Assembly: GCF_032341175.1 (NCBI RefSeq) | Contig: NZ_CP135435.1 | Coordinates: forward strand, 4,402,001 to 4,466,000 | DNA from: Bacillus sp. DTU_2020_1000418_1_SI_GHA_SEK_038 | GTDB lineage: Bacteria > Bacillota > Bacilli > Bacillales > Cytobacillaceae | Reading direction: 5' to 3' | DNA: 64,000 nucleotides | Shown: one piece after another, positions 34,912 through 46,166 of the stretch | How the letters are laid out: every line of letters begins with the position of its first letter | Position numbering within the stretch: position 1 is the stretch's first letter | Translations under genes and position numbers: made by a program | The notes under the pieces: generated by a model | What the model was told of the DNA's origin: nothing | Databases searched by the model: none | What the model saw: only the letters and a program-made list of their open reading frames with translations

Positions 34912-35715
34912 TCACTCCACTATATTTTTATCTTCGTTGTTTAATTGGATGATCTGCCCCTCAAAGGCGTGAACAAATACATCTTCTTTATCATTGATCA
35001 CAAACCGCCATGCAGGAGTCAGCACCTGTGACGTGCTTGTTTGCACAAAGGTGAAATAGCCAAGCTCCACTTTTGTAATCTTACTCTTTGGCCTTAAAGA
35101 ACCATTTTCATATAGCGTTTCAATCGCCTTCAAAGGCTGGATAATCTTCTGTTCCTCTGAAAGCTCCTCAATATCCTCCAGCATTGTTTGATTGTAGGTA
35201 ACAATATCATTCTCTTCATTTAAATAAATGGTTAGCTCGCCACTCATATTATGATAGAAAACCTTATCATCGAATTGCTGGTAATACGTAATTGCATTTC
35301 CTTCTTTCTTCCAAAAACGATACTGGTCCCCAAATAAAACATTACTTTTGATAAATGAATTTATTTCAGCCGTATCAAATTCATCGCTTAGCTCGAATGG
35401 CTTATCAAGGACAAATTTTAGCACAGTTCCAGTGTTTACCTGCAGCCCCAGTCCCTTTAGCTTCGTTTTCTCTAATGATTCAATTGCATCAATATTGAAG
35501 TTTTTTGGCTTTGCACTTAAATACGTATCTTTCACATAGTTCTTCGGAAGTTCCACATACTCAATTTCATCTGCTTTTAAACGTTTTTCAAAGGAAGTTT
35601 CTACACTATACTCATACTGGCTGGAATCCTTTAGCTTAAAAAACTCATACATTAAATAGATATCCAAGACAAGGAAGGTTAATATGAAAATGGTTTTGAT
35701 TCTACTCCAATCCAC
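34912..35715 (-). CDS. walI: WalK regulator WalI
   Basis: 267 residues with one N-terminal membrane helix (IKTIFILTFLVLDIYLMYEFF, about 5-25) and an extracellular YycI domain with YycH-like folds. With WalH it holds WalK inactive through membrane-helix contacts. The gene overlaps the end of walH by 14 bases. Confidence 0.95.
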   Translation of the reverse strand: MDWSRIKTIFILTFLVLDIYLMYEFFKLKDSSQYEYSVETSFEKRLKADEIEYVELPKNYVKDTYLSAKPKNFNIDAIESLEKTKLKGLGLQVNTGTVLKFVLDKPFELSDEFDTAEINSFIKSNVLFGDQYRFWKKEGNAITYYQQFDDKVFYHNMSGELTIYLNEENDIVTYNQTMLEDIEELSEEQKIIQPLKAIETLYENGSLRPKSKITKVELGYFTFVQTSTSQVLTPAWRFVINDKEDVFVHAFEGQIIQLNNEDKNIVE

Positions 35716-37030
35716 GATTAGCCCCTCCTATTGTCTCATCCATGGATAACTGATTCCAGGAGCCATTATATTTATAGAACCAGCTGGGCTCTAAATACAC
35801 GAGTCTTGCATCCTTTTTCATCGCATAGCCAAGGATAATATCCTGTACATTAGCCCGTTCCAAACCTTTCGATTCCAATAACTCAATGACCTCCTGGCCT
35901 GATGGAAGGCTGGTTTCCGTAGAATCCATTAGGAGTCCAATTAAAAAGTTATTCCTGAAATATTTATAAATTTCACTTTGGCCCCATGTTTGGTTAATTT
36001 CTGAAATCCCGCTGCCCTCACTAAAAATAGGATATCCTTTGTCATCATAAATACGGAACAGTACCTGGCGGCTCGTTTCGTCCATTTCAACAAAGCGGTA
36101 ATTATCGGTCCAGCCCCCATGCTCATTGACAAAATCAATACTCCTTTTCAGAAGGCTTCTTGACGTCAATTGGCTTTCGCTGCCTCCTACTGGGTTCACA
36201 TATGAAAGAGTGTTTCGATCGTTATTCACACGCATTAAGCTTGAGCCATTTGTGTATTCCTCACCAGATTGCTGATAGCTCTTCGTGACAACAGTAGGAT
36301 CCTTAAACAAAGCGTTCTTAAATTTTTCTGACTCTAATGGGGTCGATAAGAACTGGTATTGAAGCATTTTGGGCGCATCCTCAGGCAGGTAAATGACCCG
36401 GTTGCTAGAGCTCTTAAACGGAAAGTACTTAGTATAATGAAGGCTATATTCCGCATTATTAAAAAAGCCATTATAAAAACTTTGCACGAAGGAAGCTGGC
36501 ACTTGGCTACGGTAAGCCTCTTCCCTTTCTGTCGAAATGAAATAGACAAACCCCTGATCCTTTTGGATTCCCTCAGTATCAATAACAATTCGGTCAAAAT
36601 AAAAGTTTGGGATCTTCTTTTCCTTCATATCAATAATTGTCCGGTAAAAATCAATCGGAATTGTGTCCGGAAAAAGAATGACGGCATTACCAGAATTATG
36701 AATGAATGATGGGGAATTCTTTACTTCACTAGAGACATTCATAAAATCTGTAAAATTCCACCTGCTTAATTCAGTGACAATCTTATCAATCTCAGCTGCT
36801 TCAGTCGTCCCAAAATGCTTATCCTTCGAGTAATGGTAGATCACTCTGTCTGGCTTAACAATTTCTTCCGCATCCTTTTTCTCACTGATCGCGACTTCTT
36901 GAACCGTTTTTGTTTTTTCCATCGTTTCTAAATTGGGCTGATAAGTCCAGATGCTCCATGTTAAAAGCACACTAAAGCATACTAAAATGACTAATATGAG
37001 CGATTTAATATTTTCATATGTCATTCCCAA
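35702..37030 (-). CDS. walH: WalK regulator WalH
   Basis: 442 residues: one N-terminal membrane helix (IKSLILVILVCFSVLLTWSIW) then the YycH extracellular domain. WalH and WalI bind WalK and lower its activity. The gene overlaps walK by ten bases and walI by 14, so stoichiometry is translationally coupled. Confidence 0.95.
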   Translation of the reverse strand: MGMTYENIKSLILVILVCFSVLLTWSIWTYQPNLETMEKTKTVQEVAISEKKDAEEIVKPDRVIYHYSKDKHFGTTEAAEIDKIVTELSRWNFTDFMNVSSEVKNSPSFIHNSGNAVILFPDTIPIDFYRTIIDMKEKKIPNFYFDRIVIDTEGIQKDQGFVYFISTEREEAYRSQVPASFVQSFYNGFFNNAEYSLHYTKYFPFKSSSNRVIYLPEDAPKMLQYQFLSTPLESEKFKNALFKDPTVVTKSYQQSGEEYTNGSSLMRVNNDRNTLSYVNPVGGSESQLTSRSLLKRSIDFVNEHGGWTDNYRFVEMDETSRQVLFRIYDDKGYPIFSEGSGISEINQTWGQSEIYKYFRNNFLIGLLMDSTETSLPSGQEVIELLESKGLERANVQDIILGYAMKKDARLVYLEPSWFYKYNGSWNQLSMDETIGGANRGLE

Positions 37031-38853
37031 TCATCCTCTTCAGTGCGATCATATGGCAGGCTGAACGAAATGGTTGTACCTTTCCCTTCCTTACTTGTCG
37101 CCCATATTTCCCCGCCGTGCGCTTCTACCATTTCTTTAGCGATTGCAAGACCTAGTCCAGTGCCCCCAAGTTTTCTCGTTCTAGCCTTATCCACCCGGTA
37201 AAATCGTTCAAATATCTTATTAATATTTCCCTTCGGTATCCCTACTCCCTCGTCAGAAACACTTATAACGACAAATTCATTCTGTTCCTCTAGCTTGAAG
37301 GTTACTTTTCCACCTTCTGGGGAGTATTTAAGGGCATTCGAAATGATGTTATCAATGACCTGCGTTAGCTTGTCTCCATCCATTTCAACGAATGCTGAAT
37401 GGTCGGGGAGCTTTCTTTCAAATGTAACATTCTGTTGTTTCGATAATTCAAAACGGTCGATAATTCGGTTGTAGAACCTAATAACGTCAATCCATTCCTT
37501 CTTCAGACGGTAATCCCGGCTGTCCATTTTCGAAAGCTGAAGGAGATCATTTACAAGGCGAATCATTCGCTCTGTCTCCGTTTGAGTCACATCTAAGAAT
37601 TTCGGAGCAATTTCTTCATCCTGCCAAGCTCCTTCCGCCAAGGCCTCTAAATAACTTCTCATTGTTGTGAGTGGCGTTCTCAGTTCATGCGAAACATTTG
37701 CAACAAATTCCCGGCGCTCCATATCAATTTTTTCCTGCTCGGTAATATCATGGAGAACAGTAATGAGTCCATTTACAAATCCTGTTTCCTTCTGAATGAC
37801 AGAAACACTTGCCCTTAGGATTAAGGTGTTTGAAGGCTTGCTATAGTCCAAAATGATCGAATCCCGTTCAGATAGCAATTCTTCAAATGTATAATCTTCC
37901 TCAAGGCCAAGAAGTGAAACAATCGGCATCGATAAAACTGTTTCACGTGAAACATTCAGCATGTCGGCAGCTGGCTCATTGATTAAAATGACTCTTCCTT
38001 TTCGATCTGTCGCAATCACTCCGTCTGTCATATGGGAAAGGACAGATGAAAGCTTTCGCCTTTCCCCTTCCGTTGTAGCCTGTGCTTCCTGCAATTTTTT
38101 CGTTAAATTGTTAAAGGTCATGGCTAGCTGGCCAATTTCATCATTGCCATAGATTTTAACTTTTCGGGAGAAGTTCCCCTTCGCCATAGCAAGAGCTTGT
38201 CTTCTCATATCTGACATTGGCCTTGTAATAGTTTGAGCTAGAAGGACACCCAAAATTGCTGTAATCGCAAGGGCAATGGCTGTACCGGAAATGAAGATAC
38301 TGTTAATTTGCCGCATCTGCTCAAATACATTTTCTATTTTTCCAACAAGGTAGATGGCTCCTCTTACCTCGCCATTATGCTTAATCGGTGTAACTAAAAC
38401 CCAGATACGATTGCCAGTTTGTTTATCAATAAGATCCTCACTTGCCTGCTGTGAGGTGGCAAGCGTCATTCTTGTTAATGTATCAGTTGTTCTTTGTCCG
38501 ACAACCCCTTGGTTATCAGGGTCAGAGGTTCCAAGAATCTTTAAAGTATCCCCTTCAATAACCCTAACCTCAGTAACGTCTTCCGAGTAATAATCTCTTA
38601 GAAGCCGGTAAACATCTTCCTCTAGGGTCGGACCCTCTTCATCAGGCAATCGCTCCTTCGTCATCTGCTCCTCCAGATAATAAGCAAGCAGATTCACACG
38701 GTCTTGGATGGTTGTTTTAAAATTATCCTTAAGCGTAAATTCCAATTGTCTAACAAAGTAGACGCCAATAATTTGCATAGCAATCAATATGAGTAACACG
38801 TAGATGATGACAAACTTAAGATGAATAGAACGAAAAAAGCCTACCTTTTTCAA
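37021..38853 (-). CDS. walK: Sensor histidine kinase WalK (YycG)
   Basis: 610 residues: helix 1 (about 11-30), an extracellular Cache-like domain, helix 2 (about 185-205), HAMP (TRPMSDMRRQALAMAKGNFSRKV), PAS (about 265-370), HisKA with the phosphorylated His in VANVSHELRTPLTT near residue 390, and HATPase_c (DNIISNALKYSPEGG, DEGVGIP, GTGLGLAIAKEMVEAHGG). Essential kinase that controls cell-wall hydrolase genes together with WalR. A perfect parS site lies inside the gene. Confidence 0.97.
   Translation of the reverse strand: MKKVGFFRSIHLKFVIIYVLLILIAMQIIGVYFVRQLEFTLKDNFKTTIQDRVNLLAYYLEEQMTKERLPDEEGPTLEEDVYRLLRDYYSEDVTEVRVIEGDTLKILGTSDPDNQGVVGQRTTDTLTRMTLATSQQASEDLIDKQTGNRIWVLVTPIKHNGEVRGAIYLVGKIENVFEQMRQINSIFISGTAIALAITAILGVLLAQTITRPMSDMRRQALAMAKGNFSRKVKIYGNDEIGQLAMTFNNLTKKLQEAQATTEGERRKLSSVLSHMTDGVIATDRKGRVILINEPAADMLNVSRETVLSMPIVSLLGLEEDYTFEELLSERDSIILDYSKPSNTLILRASVSVIQKETGFVNGLITVLHDITEQEKIDMERREFVANVSHELRTPLTTMRSYLEALAEGAWQDEEIAPKFLDVTQTETERMIRLVNDLLQLSKMDSRDYRLKKEWIDVIRFYNRIIDRFELSKQQNVTFERKLPDHSAFVEMDGDKLTQVIDNIISNALKYSPEGGKVTFKLEEQNEFVVISVSDEGVGIPKGNINKIFERFYRVDKARTRKLGGTGLGLAIAKEMVEAHGGEIWATSKEGKGTTISFSLPYDRTEEDDWE
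37939..37954. promoter_or_regulatory. parS site inside walK
   Basis: TGTTTCACGTGAAACA, a perfect 16-bp palindromic parS, as in spo0J at 55742. Binding site for ParB (Spo0J) nucleation and SMC loading. Confidence 0.93.
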
Positions 38854-38858
38854 TGTCC

Positions 38859-39569
38859 TTACTCCTGTTCAGGATTTCGTAAATAGTACCCAACTCCCCT
38901 TCTTGTCACAATCCAGGTTGGATGACTTGGGTTATCCTCAATTTTCTCTCGGAGTCTTCGAACGGTTACATCAACTGTCCGTACATCTCCGTAATAATCA
39001 TAGCCCCAAACAGTCTGAAGAAGATGCTCACGGGTCATGACTTGTCCAATATGCTTTGCTAAGTAATGAAGAAGCTCAAACTCACGGTGAGTCAGTTCAA
39101 TGGTTTCACCGCGTTTTGACACGATATAAGCATCTGGATGAATGATTAAGGTGCCGACCGTAATTTCATTAGTCTCATCCTCTTCATTCGCATTGGCAGC
39201 CATTTGCTGATGCCTTCTCAAATTCGCTTTGATACGGGCAATTAACTCTCTTGTACTGAAAGGCTTTGTTACATAGTCATCTGCTCCAAGCTCAAGACCG
39301 ATGACTTTGTCAATTTCTGAGTCCTTTGCCGTCAGCATAATGATAGGCATATCGTATTTTTTCCTTACTTCCCGGCAAACCTCGATTCCGTCTCTCTGTG
39401 GAAGCATTATATCAAGAAGAATAAGATCTGGTTTAATCTCTTCCACCTTTTCGATAGCGTCATTTCCATCATACGAACAATAGACTTCAAAGCCTTCTTT
39501 TTTCAAGTTAAATTGCAATATGTCAGCAATTGGTTTCTCGTCATCAACTACTAGAATTTTTCTTTCCAT
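38859..39569 (-). CDS. walR: Response regulator WalR (YycF)
   Basis: 236 residues: receiver domain with phospho-acceptor Asp53 ([10 protein letters not shown]) and Lys in VTKPF, then an OmpR-type winged helix ([37 protein letters not shown]). Essential regulator of cell-wall metabolism genes, binding TGTWAH-N5-TGTWAH. First gene of the walRKHIJ operon; walK follows after five bases. Confidence 0.98.
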   Translation of the reverse strand: MERKILVVDDEKPIADILQFNLKKEGFEVYCSYDGNDAIEKVEEIKPDLILLDIMLPQRDGIEVCREVRKKYDMPIIMLTAKDSEIDKVIGLELGADDYVTKPFSTRELIARIKANLRRHQQMAANANEEDETNEITVGTLIIHPDAYIVSKRGETIELTHREFELLHYLAKHIGQVMTREHLLQTVWGYDYYGDVRTVDVTVRRLREKIEDNPSHPTWIVTRRGVGYYLRNPEQE

Positions 39570-39801
39570 GTAATTCTCCTTTTCATGAAGATTGATTTAT
39601 TTTGATTGATAGATTTTGTGTATTATCATTCAATTTTACTTTAACATGTTATAAATGTGAATTCATCTATTAAGAAAAAACGATGTATTCTCTAGGTTAT
39701 CAGAGGCAGAGTTGGAAAAATAATCTTAGGTATCGTAGACAAATCGATACGGTACTTTTGAAGTAGAAAAGCCTCTAGTATCGAGACTAGAGACTTTGAC
39801 A

Positions 39802-41277
39802 TTAACGTATATAGTTTAACGGGTTTTGGAGGGCGCCATTCTTATAAAGTTCGAAATGCAAATGTACACCTGTAGAGTTTCCAGTAGACCCCATTACTCC
39901 AATCTTGGAGCCCTTTGAAACGACTTGTCCTGGGCTTACACTAATAGATGATAGATGAGCATAGATGGTACGGTAGCCATTCTTGTGGTCAATTACAATT
40001 TTGTTTCCAAAGCTGCCTTGGTAGCCTGCAGATACAACTACTCCATTATCAGCTGCTTTGATCGTGCGGTTGCTCGGTCTAGCTATATCAATCCCTTTGT
40101 GCATTCTTCCCCAGCGATAGCCTACATGACTTGAAACATATCCTCCAACCGTAGGCCAGATAAAGCTGCCTTCACCGCGGGATGGAATCACCTTAGTACC
40201 TTTAACGACAATATGTTTAACAGGCTGTTCAAGAATTTCCTCTTTTACTATCTCTTTCGTAATTACTTGTCCATTTTGTACGGAAATACGATAGGTTGCA
40301 GCGCGTTTTCCATCTTTTCCTTCTTGCTTAACCTTTGTATCCCCTTTGAACATATTTGCATTTTCCACTACTTCTTTTTCAAAAGGGATCACTTCATTTG
40401 TGAAGTATTCCTTATTAATAATAACGTGAATAAATGGTTTTAAAATGGTTACGTTTAATTCCTGGCCAATTTGCAGAAGGGAATCTTCTGTTAATCCAGC
40501 ATTAAGGTCTAGCAGCTGCTTGACTTTTAGGTTATGAGCGTGTGCAATTCCACCTAGCACATCCCCTTCTTTAACCTTATATTTGACTTCTTCTAAAGAT
40601 CCTTTTTCGAGAAGCTTAACAGCATCCTCAACAGAAAGAATTTTTGCTGGCTCAATTTTTTCTGTTTTAATAGAAACTTCTTTTGATAGTTCTACGTCTA
40701 ATATACGAGTTTCATTTTCTTTTAATGGGGGTAATGTACTATTATCGGAAGCTTTTATAGCCTCAACTGCATTTAATTCTTCTTCTGATACATATTTCAA
40801 TTTCAATTTTTTAATAATTTCATTCGCTTCTTCTGAGTTTTGAACGTAGGCAACTGGATTCCCATCAATAATAAGGGCAGAAGCATCGGCATGTACCTTA
40901 ATTTCCTTCATTACTTCTTCTGCTATCTCTGTATTATTCGTTTCAAAGCTTGCATGGAAAACCTGTTCAGGTACATATGTAACCTCAGAGTTTAATGACA
41001 GCTTTAGGTTTTCGTTCGAGGACTGCGCCTCTTTCAATTTCGTATCAATTAAGCCATCTATGGTTGTTCTATCTGTAACTGTTCCAATATATTGTTTATC
41101 TACATAAACATAGTAAACTGTTGTCAGCTTTTCTGTATTAGCATGTGCTGAAACATCAGCTGCAAAGGAAATTGCACCTACAGCAAATACAGTTAATGCC
41201 GTCTTTTTGAAGGCAGTTTTAAATTTATTAAATGTATGTTTTCTGATCTTCGTGAATTTATTTGTCGAATCTTGCAT
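39802..41277 (-). CDS. Secreted M23 peptidoglycan endopeptidase with LysM and G5 domains
   Basis: 491 residues: signal peptide (about 1-46, ending SAHA), an unnamed domain, a LysM domain (YKVKEGDVLGGIAHAHNLKVKQLLDLNAG, about 235-280), a G5 domain (FEKEVVENANMFKGDTKVKQEGKDGKRAATYRI, about 303-365), and an M23 peptidase with HKGIDIA and HLHFEL zinc motifs (about 390-485). It hydrolyses peptide cross-bridges of peptidoglycan outside the cell. Next to walR, and with a WalR-box-like sequence in its upstream region, it is a likely WalR target, in line with the known control of such autolysins. Confidence 0.93.
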   Translation of the reverse strand: MQDSTNKFTKIRKHTFNKFKTAFKKTALTVFAVGAISFAADVSAHANTEKLTTVYYVYVDKQYIGTVTDRTTIDGLIDTKLKEAQSSNENLKLSLNSEVTYVPEQVFHASFETNNTEIAEEVMKEIKVHADASALIIDGNPVAYVQNSEEANEIIKKLKLKYVSEEELNAVEAIKASDNSTLPPLKENETRILDVELSKEVSIKTEKIEPAKILSVEDAVKLLEKGSLEEVKYKVKEGDVLGGIAHAHNLKVKQLLDLNAGLTEDSLLQIGQELNVTILKPFIHVIINKEYFTNEVIPFEKEVVENANMFKGDTKVKQEGKDGKRAATYRISVQNGQVITKEIVKEEILEQPVKHIVVKGTKVIPSRGEGSFIWPTVGGYVSSHVGYRWGRMHKGIDIARPSNRTIKAADNGVVVSAGYQGSFGNKIVIDHKNGYRTIYAHLSSISVSPGQVVSKGSKIGVMGSTGNSTGVHLHFELYKNGALQNPLNYIR

Positions 41278-41651
41278 TGGTACATCCTCCTAGACTACGG
41301 CAACAAATACACTTCCAATTAGTGCTATATAACTATTAATCTATTTACCATAATTTTTTCACTTCTATACTTTACCATAAAATCCATCTAATAGACTATT
41401 TGACTTCATAATGTAACATAATTGTATAAATGATGACAATTTACTGGCATTATGATTTAAAATTCTGATTGGATTTTGTCGAATTAAAGGGAAGGAATAG
41501 TAATTAAAGCTTAGTATTACTAGGTTTTTCTTACTATTTTTTATAGGAGAGGTAATAAGGCTGTATTATAAAATTTTCTTGTTAATGGAAAAGGATTATT
41601 ACAGTTATGTAACAAAAATAGAGTATGAAAGGTTCATACTCTATTTGGTGA
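41278..41651. other. Upstream region of the M23 endopeptidase gene
   Basis: 374 bases of very AT-rich DNA. It includes a WalR-box-like sequence (41412-41428) about 135 bases upstream of the ATG and T-rich tracts. No gene is seen. Confidence 0.5.
41412..41428 (+). promoter_or_regulatory. WalR-box-like site
   Basis: TGTAAC-ATAAT-TGTATA, one mismatch to TGTWAH-N5-TGTWAH. Located upstream of the peptidase gene, opposite orientation to it. Confidence 0.4.
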
Positions 41652-41724
41652 TGGCTCAGGACGGAATCGAACCGCCGACACAAGGATTTTCAGTCCTTTG
41701 CTCTACCGACTGAGCTACTGAGCC
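41652..41724 (-). tRNA. tRNA-Phe(GAA)
   Basis: 73 bases, complete cloverleaf on the minus strand: acceptor GGCTCAG/CTGAGCC, D-arm AGCTCAGTCGGTAGAGC, anticodon loop CTGAAAA with anticodon GAA, T-loop GGTTCGATTCC. CCA is not encoded. Last gene of the tRNA cluster Lys-Glu-Phe. Its 5' part is repeated three times upstream in 155-bp units. Confidence 0.97.
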
Positions 41725-42336
41725 ATATTTAAAATAGTTTCCTAAATTTTGTTTAGCTTAAAGAATGTGCTTCAAATCCCTGCGTGATTTGTCGCAGATT
41801 TTAAAAACTTGCTATTCGTGGGAGGATTGCTTTGTTGCTGCAAGCTTTTAAAATCCTCTACCGACTGAGCTACTGAGCCGTATTTAATATAGTTTGCTAA
41901 AGTTTGTTTAGCTTAAAGAATGTGCTTCAAATCCCTGCGTGATTTGTCGCAGATTTTAAAAGTTTACCATTCAGGGAAGGATTGCTTTGTAGCTGTAAGC
42001 TTTTAAAATCCTCTACCGACTGAGCTACTGAGCCATATATAATATAGTTTCCTGAAGTTTGACTAGCTTGAAGAATGTGCTTCAAATCCCTGCGTGATTT
42101 GTCGCAGATTTTAAAAGTTTACCATTCAGGGAAGGATTGCTTTGTAGCTGTAAGCTTTTAAAATCCTCTACCGACTGAGCTACTGAGCCATATATAATAT
42201 AGTTTCCTAAAGTTTGACTAGCTTAAAGAATGTGCTCCAAAGTCCTGCGGTCTTTGTCGCAGATTTTAAAAGGTTGCCATTCGGGAAGATCTGCTTCGTT
42301 GCTGCAAGCTTTTAAAATCCTCTACCGACTGAGCTG
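41725..42336 (-). repeat. 155-bp tandem repeat carrying tRNA-Phe 5' segments
   Basis: Three full units of exactly 155 bp (41725-41879, 41880-42034, 42035-42189) and a fourth, truncated and diverged (42190 to about 42336). In minus-strand sense, each begins with the first 24 bases of tRNA-Phe (acceptor strand and D-arm), then a conserved segment with two possible structures: ATTTTAAAAGCTTGC pairing with a later GCAAG...TTTTAAAAT, and a small CTGCG/CGCAG hairpin. The units lie between tRNA-Glu and tRNA-Phe. No gene for a protein is present. Confidence 0.9.
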
Positions 42337-42421
42337 AATTATATTTTAAATTAACAATATGTATAATGACATCCAGCAAGGTGGCCGGGCTTGCCTGCCG
42401 CTTACTGGATGTCATTTGCCA

Positions 42422-42493
42422 TGACCCGTACGGGATTCGAACCCGTGTTACCGCCGTGAAAGGGCGGTGTCTTAACCGCTTGACCAACGGGCC
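42422..42493 (-). tRNA. tRNA-Glu(TTC)
   Basis: 72 bases on the minus strand: acceptor GGCCCGT/ACGGGTC, anticodon loop CTTTCAC with anticodon TTC, T-loop GGTTCGAATCC. No encoded CCA. Confidence 0.96.
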
Positions 42494-42503
42494 TAAGAAA
42501 TGG

Positions 42504-42576
42504 TGAGCCATGAAGGACTCGAACCTTCGACCCTCTGATTAAAAGTCAGATGCTCTACCGACTGAGCTAATGGCTC
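42504..42576 (-). tRNA. tRNA-Lys(TTT)
   Basis: 73 bases on the minus strand: acceptor GAGCCAT/ATGGCTC, anticodon loop CTTTTAA with anticodon TTT, T-loop GGTTCGAGTCC. First gene of the cluster, ten bases before tRNA-Glu. Confidence 0.96.
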
Positions 42577-42751
42577 AATATTAAAAATGTTATCTCAATA
42601 TTGAATGTAGTCATAACCGTGCTCCAAAGCCCTTTGGTCTTTGTCGCAGATTACTACAGCTTGCTATTCGCTGATGTAATGCTTCGGACTGCAAGCCTCC
42701 GCAATCAGCTAATGGCTCGGAATAAATACTTCGTTTATGACGACGCTTTTT

Positions 42752-42781
42752 ATAATAGCATAAACCTAAGTTAATGTGCAA
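42752..42781 (-). promoter_or_regulatory. Probable tRNA cluster promoter
   Basis: Minus strand TTGCAC-18 bases-TATTAT, close to sigma-A consensus, about 175 bases upstream of tRNA-Lys and outside the purA terminator. Confidence 0.5.
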
Positions 42782-42893
42782 TGTCTTTTTTGTTTTTTTT
42801 TATAAAGATCAATAAAAAAAACTTCTCTTTCGAAGATTAACTTTATTCGTCCGGGAAGGATGAGGCTTTTATAATGAACCAATTTACGGAAAT

Positions 42894-42933
42894 AAAAAAA
42901 TAGCAGGGCAATTCTCATACGAATTACACTGCC
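42894..42933 (-). terminator. purA terminator
   Basis: Minus strand GCAGTGTAATTC-GTATGA-GAATTGCCCTGC then TATTTTTTT; ten of 12 stem positions pair by Watson-Crick rules, plus one G-T. Confidence 0.85.
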
Positions 42934-42963
42934 ATTTCTATATTATTCACTTTACGTAAAGTA

Positions 42964-44617
<1,654 letters not shown>

Positions 44618-45982
44618 CTATGCACCTGGTGGAACGGATGAATCATCAAATCGTCTCTCTAAGTTTACGAATTTATTATACTCTTTCACAAAGGCAAGCG
44701 ACACAGTACCTGTTGGACCATTACGCTGCTTCGCAATGATGATTTCGATGATATTTTTATTCTCAGATTCTTTGTCATAATAATCATCACGATATAGGAA
44801 TGCCACAATATCTGCATCCTGCTCGATACTTCCAGATTCACGAATATCAGACATCATTGGTCTTTTATCTTGACGCTGCTCCACTCCACGGGAAAGCTGG
44901 GATAACGCAATGACCGGAACCTGCAGCTCACGTGCTAAAGCCTTTAGTGACCGTGAAATTTCGGAAACTTCCTGCTGGCGGTTTTCTCCTGAACGTCCGC
45001 TTCCTAAGATTAGCTGCAAATAATCAATGAGAATCATCCCAAGGCCATGCTCCTGCTTAAGGCGGCGGCACTTAGATCGAATTTCAGTAATTTTGACACC
45101 GGGTGTATCATCGATAAAAATCCCCGCGTTCGATAAGCTCCCCATTGCCATCGTCAGCTTTCCCCAGTCCTCGTCTGTAAGGGATCCGGTACGAAGCCTT
45201 TGCGCATCGATATTACCTTCAGCACACAGCATACGCATAACAAGCTGCTCTGCACCCATTTCCAAACTAAAAATCGCCACATTCTCATTCGTTTTTGTGG
45301 CTACATTTTGGGCAATATTTAAGGCAAATGCCGTTTTCCCTACAGAAGGACGGGCACCTACAATAATCAAGTCATTACGCTGAAATCCGGCTGTCATTTT
45401 ATCAAGCTCGGCAAAACCTGTCGCAATTCCGGTAATATCGCCTTTCCGATTATGCATGACCTCAATATTATCGTAGGTACGAACAAGGACATCCTTAATA
45501 TTATGAAAGGCACCTGCATTTTTCCGTTGGGCTACTTCTAGAATATTCTTTTCCGCTTCCCCTAATAGGACCTCTACCTCATTCTCACGGGTATAGCCAT
45601 CTTGAGCAATGCCTGTTGCCGTACGAATTAACCTGCGGAGAAGAGATTTCTCTTCAACAATCTTTGCGTAATACTCCATATTAGCAGCTGTCGGAACAGA
45701 ACCTGCAAGCTCACTTAAATAGCTGACTCCGCCTGTATCCTCGATAAGCTTTGCTGCTGCAAGCTCTTCCGTCACTGTAATTAAGTCAACTGCTTTTCCC
45801 TGATCGCTCAGCTTTAACATCACATTAAAAATCTTTTGGTGGGCTGCACGGTAAAAGTCCTCAGGAATCAAAATTTCAGAAGCTAAAGTGAGGGAAGATG
45901 GCTCGAGAAAAATAGCCCCAAGAACCGCCTGTTCCGCTTCGATATTTTGCGGTGGAAGACGATCTGCAACTAATTCATTCAT
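44618..45982 (-). CDS. dnaC: Replicative DNA helicase (DnaC of Bacillus, DnaB family)
   Basis: 454 residues. N-terminal domain (IEAEQAVLGAIFLEPSSL), linker, then a RecA-like motor with Walker A GARPSVGKTAFALN, ILIDYLQLI, and LSRGVEQRQDKRPMMSDIRESGSIEQDAD. Hexameric 5'-3' helicase that unwinds DNA at the fork. Equivalent to E. coli DnaB; named dnaC in Bacillus. It follows rplI on the same strand. Confidence 0.97.
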   Translation of the reverse strand: MNELVADRLPPQNIEAEQAVLGAIFLEPSSLTLASEILIPEDFYRAAHQKIFNVMLKLSDQGKAVDLITVTEELAAAKLIEDTGGVSYLSELAGSVPTAANMEYYAKIVEEKSLLRRLIRTATGIAQDGYTRENEVEVLLGEAEKNILEVAQRKNAGAFHNIKDVLVRTYDNIEVMHNRKGDITGIATGFAELDKMTAGFQRNDLIIVGARPSVGKTAFALNIAQNVATKTNENVAIFSLEMGAEQLVMRMLCAEGNIDAQRLRTGSLTDEDWGKLTMAMGSLSNAGIFIDDTPGVKITEIRSKCRRLKQEHGLGMILIDYLQLILGSGRSGENRQQEVSEISRSLKALARELQVPVIALSQLSRGVEQRQDKRPMMSDIRESGSIEQDADIVAFLYRDDYYDKESENKNIIEIIIAKQRNGPTGTVSLAFVKEYNKFVNLERRFDDSSVPPGA

Positions 45983-46166
45983 CTATAAAAACCTCCTTTA
46001 TTTTTGTCTTTTGTCCAGAGGTATATGAAAAGTAAGTAACTATTGCTATTAAAATATATATTTATATATGGTTAGAAGCTTAGAAAAAATGTGACCAGCA
46101 GAACCGATCACATTTTTTCCAACTCTTCTATTTTATCATGTTTATGCACAAATGGAACTTCCAAAT

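Larger units (their letters stand above)
42577..42963. other. Region between purA and the tRNA cluster
   Basis: 387 bases. At 42610-42720 lies a diverged relative of the 155-bp tRNA repeat, ending in a tRNA-Lys-like stretch (CAGCTAATGGCTC). Next come a promoter-like pair for the tRNAs (42752-42781) and the purA terminator (42894-42933). Confidence 0.6.

Noticed and set aside
39960..39976. ATGGTACGGTA motif within the M23 endopeptidase gene
   Set aside because: Shares a short core with the att-like sites, but lies inside a conserved coding region and does not keep the EPYHK pattern.
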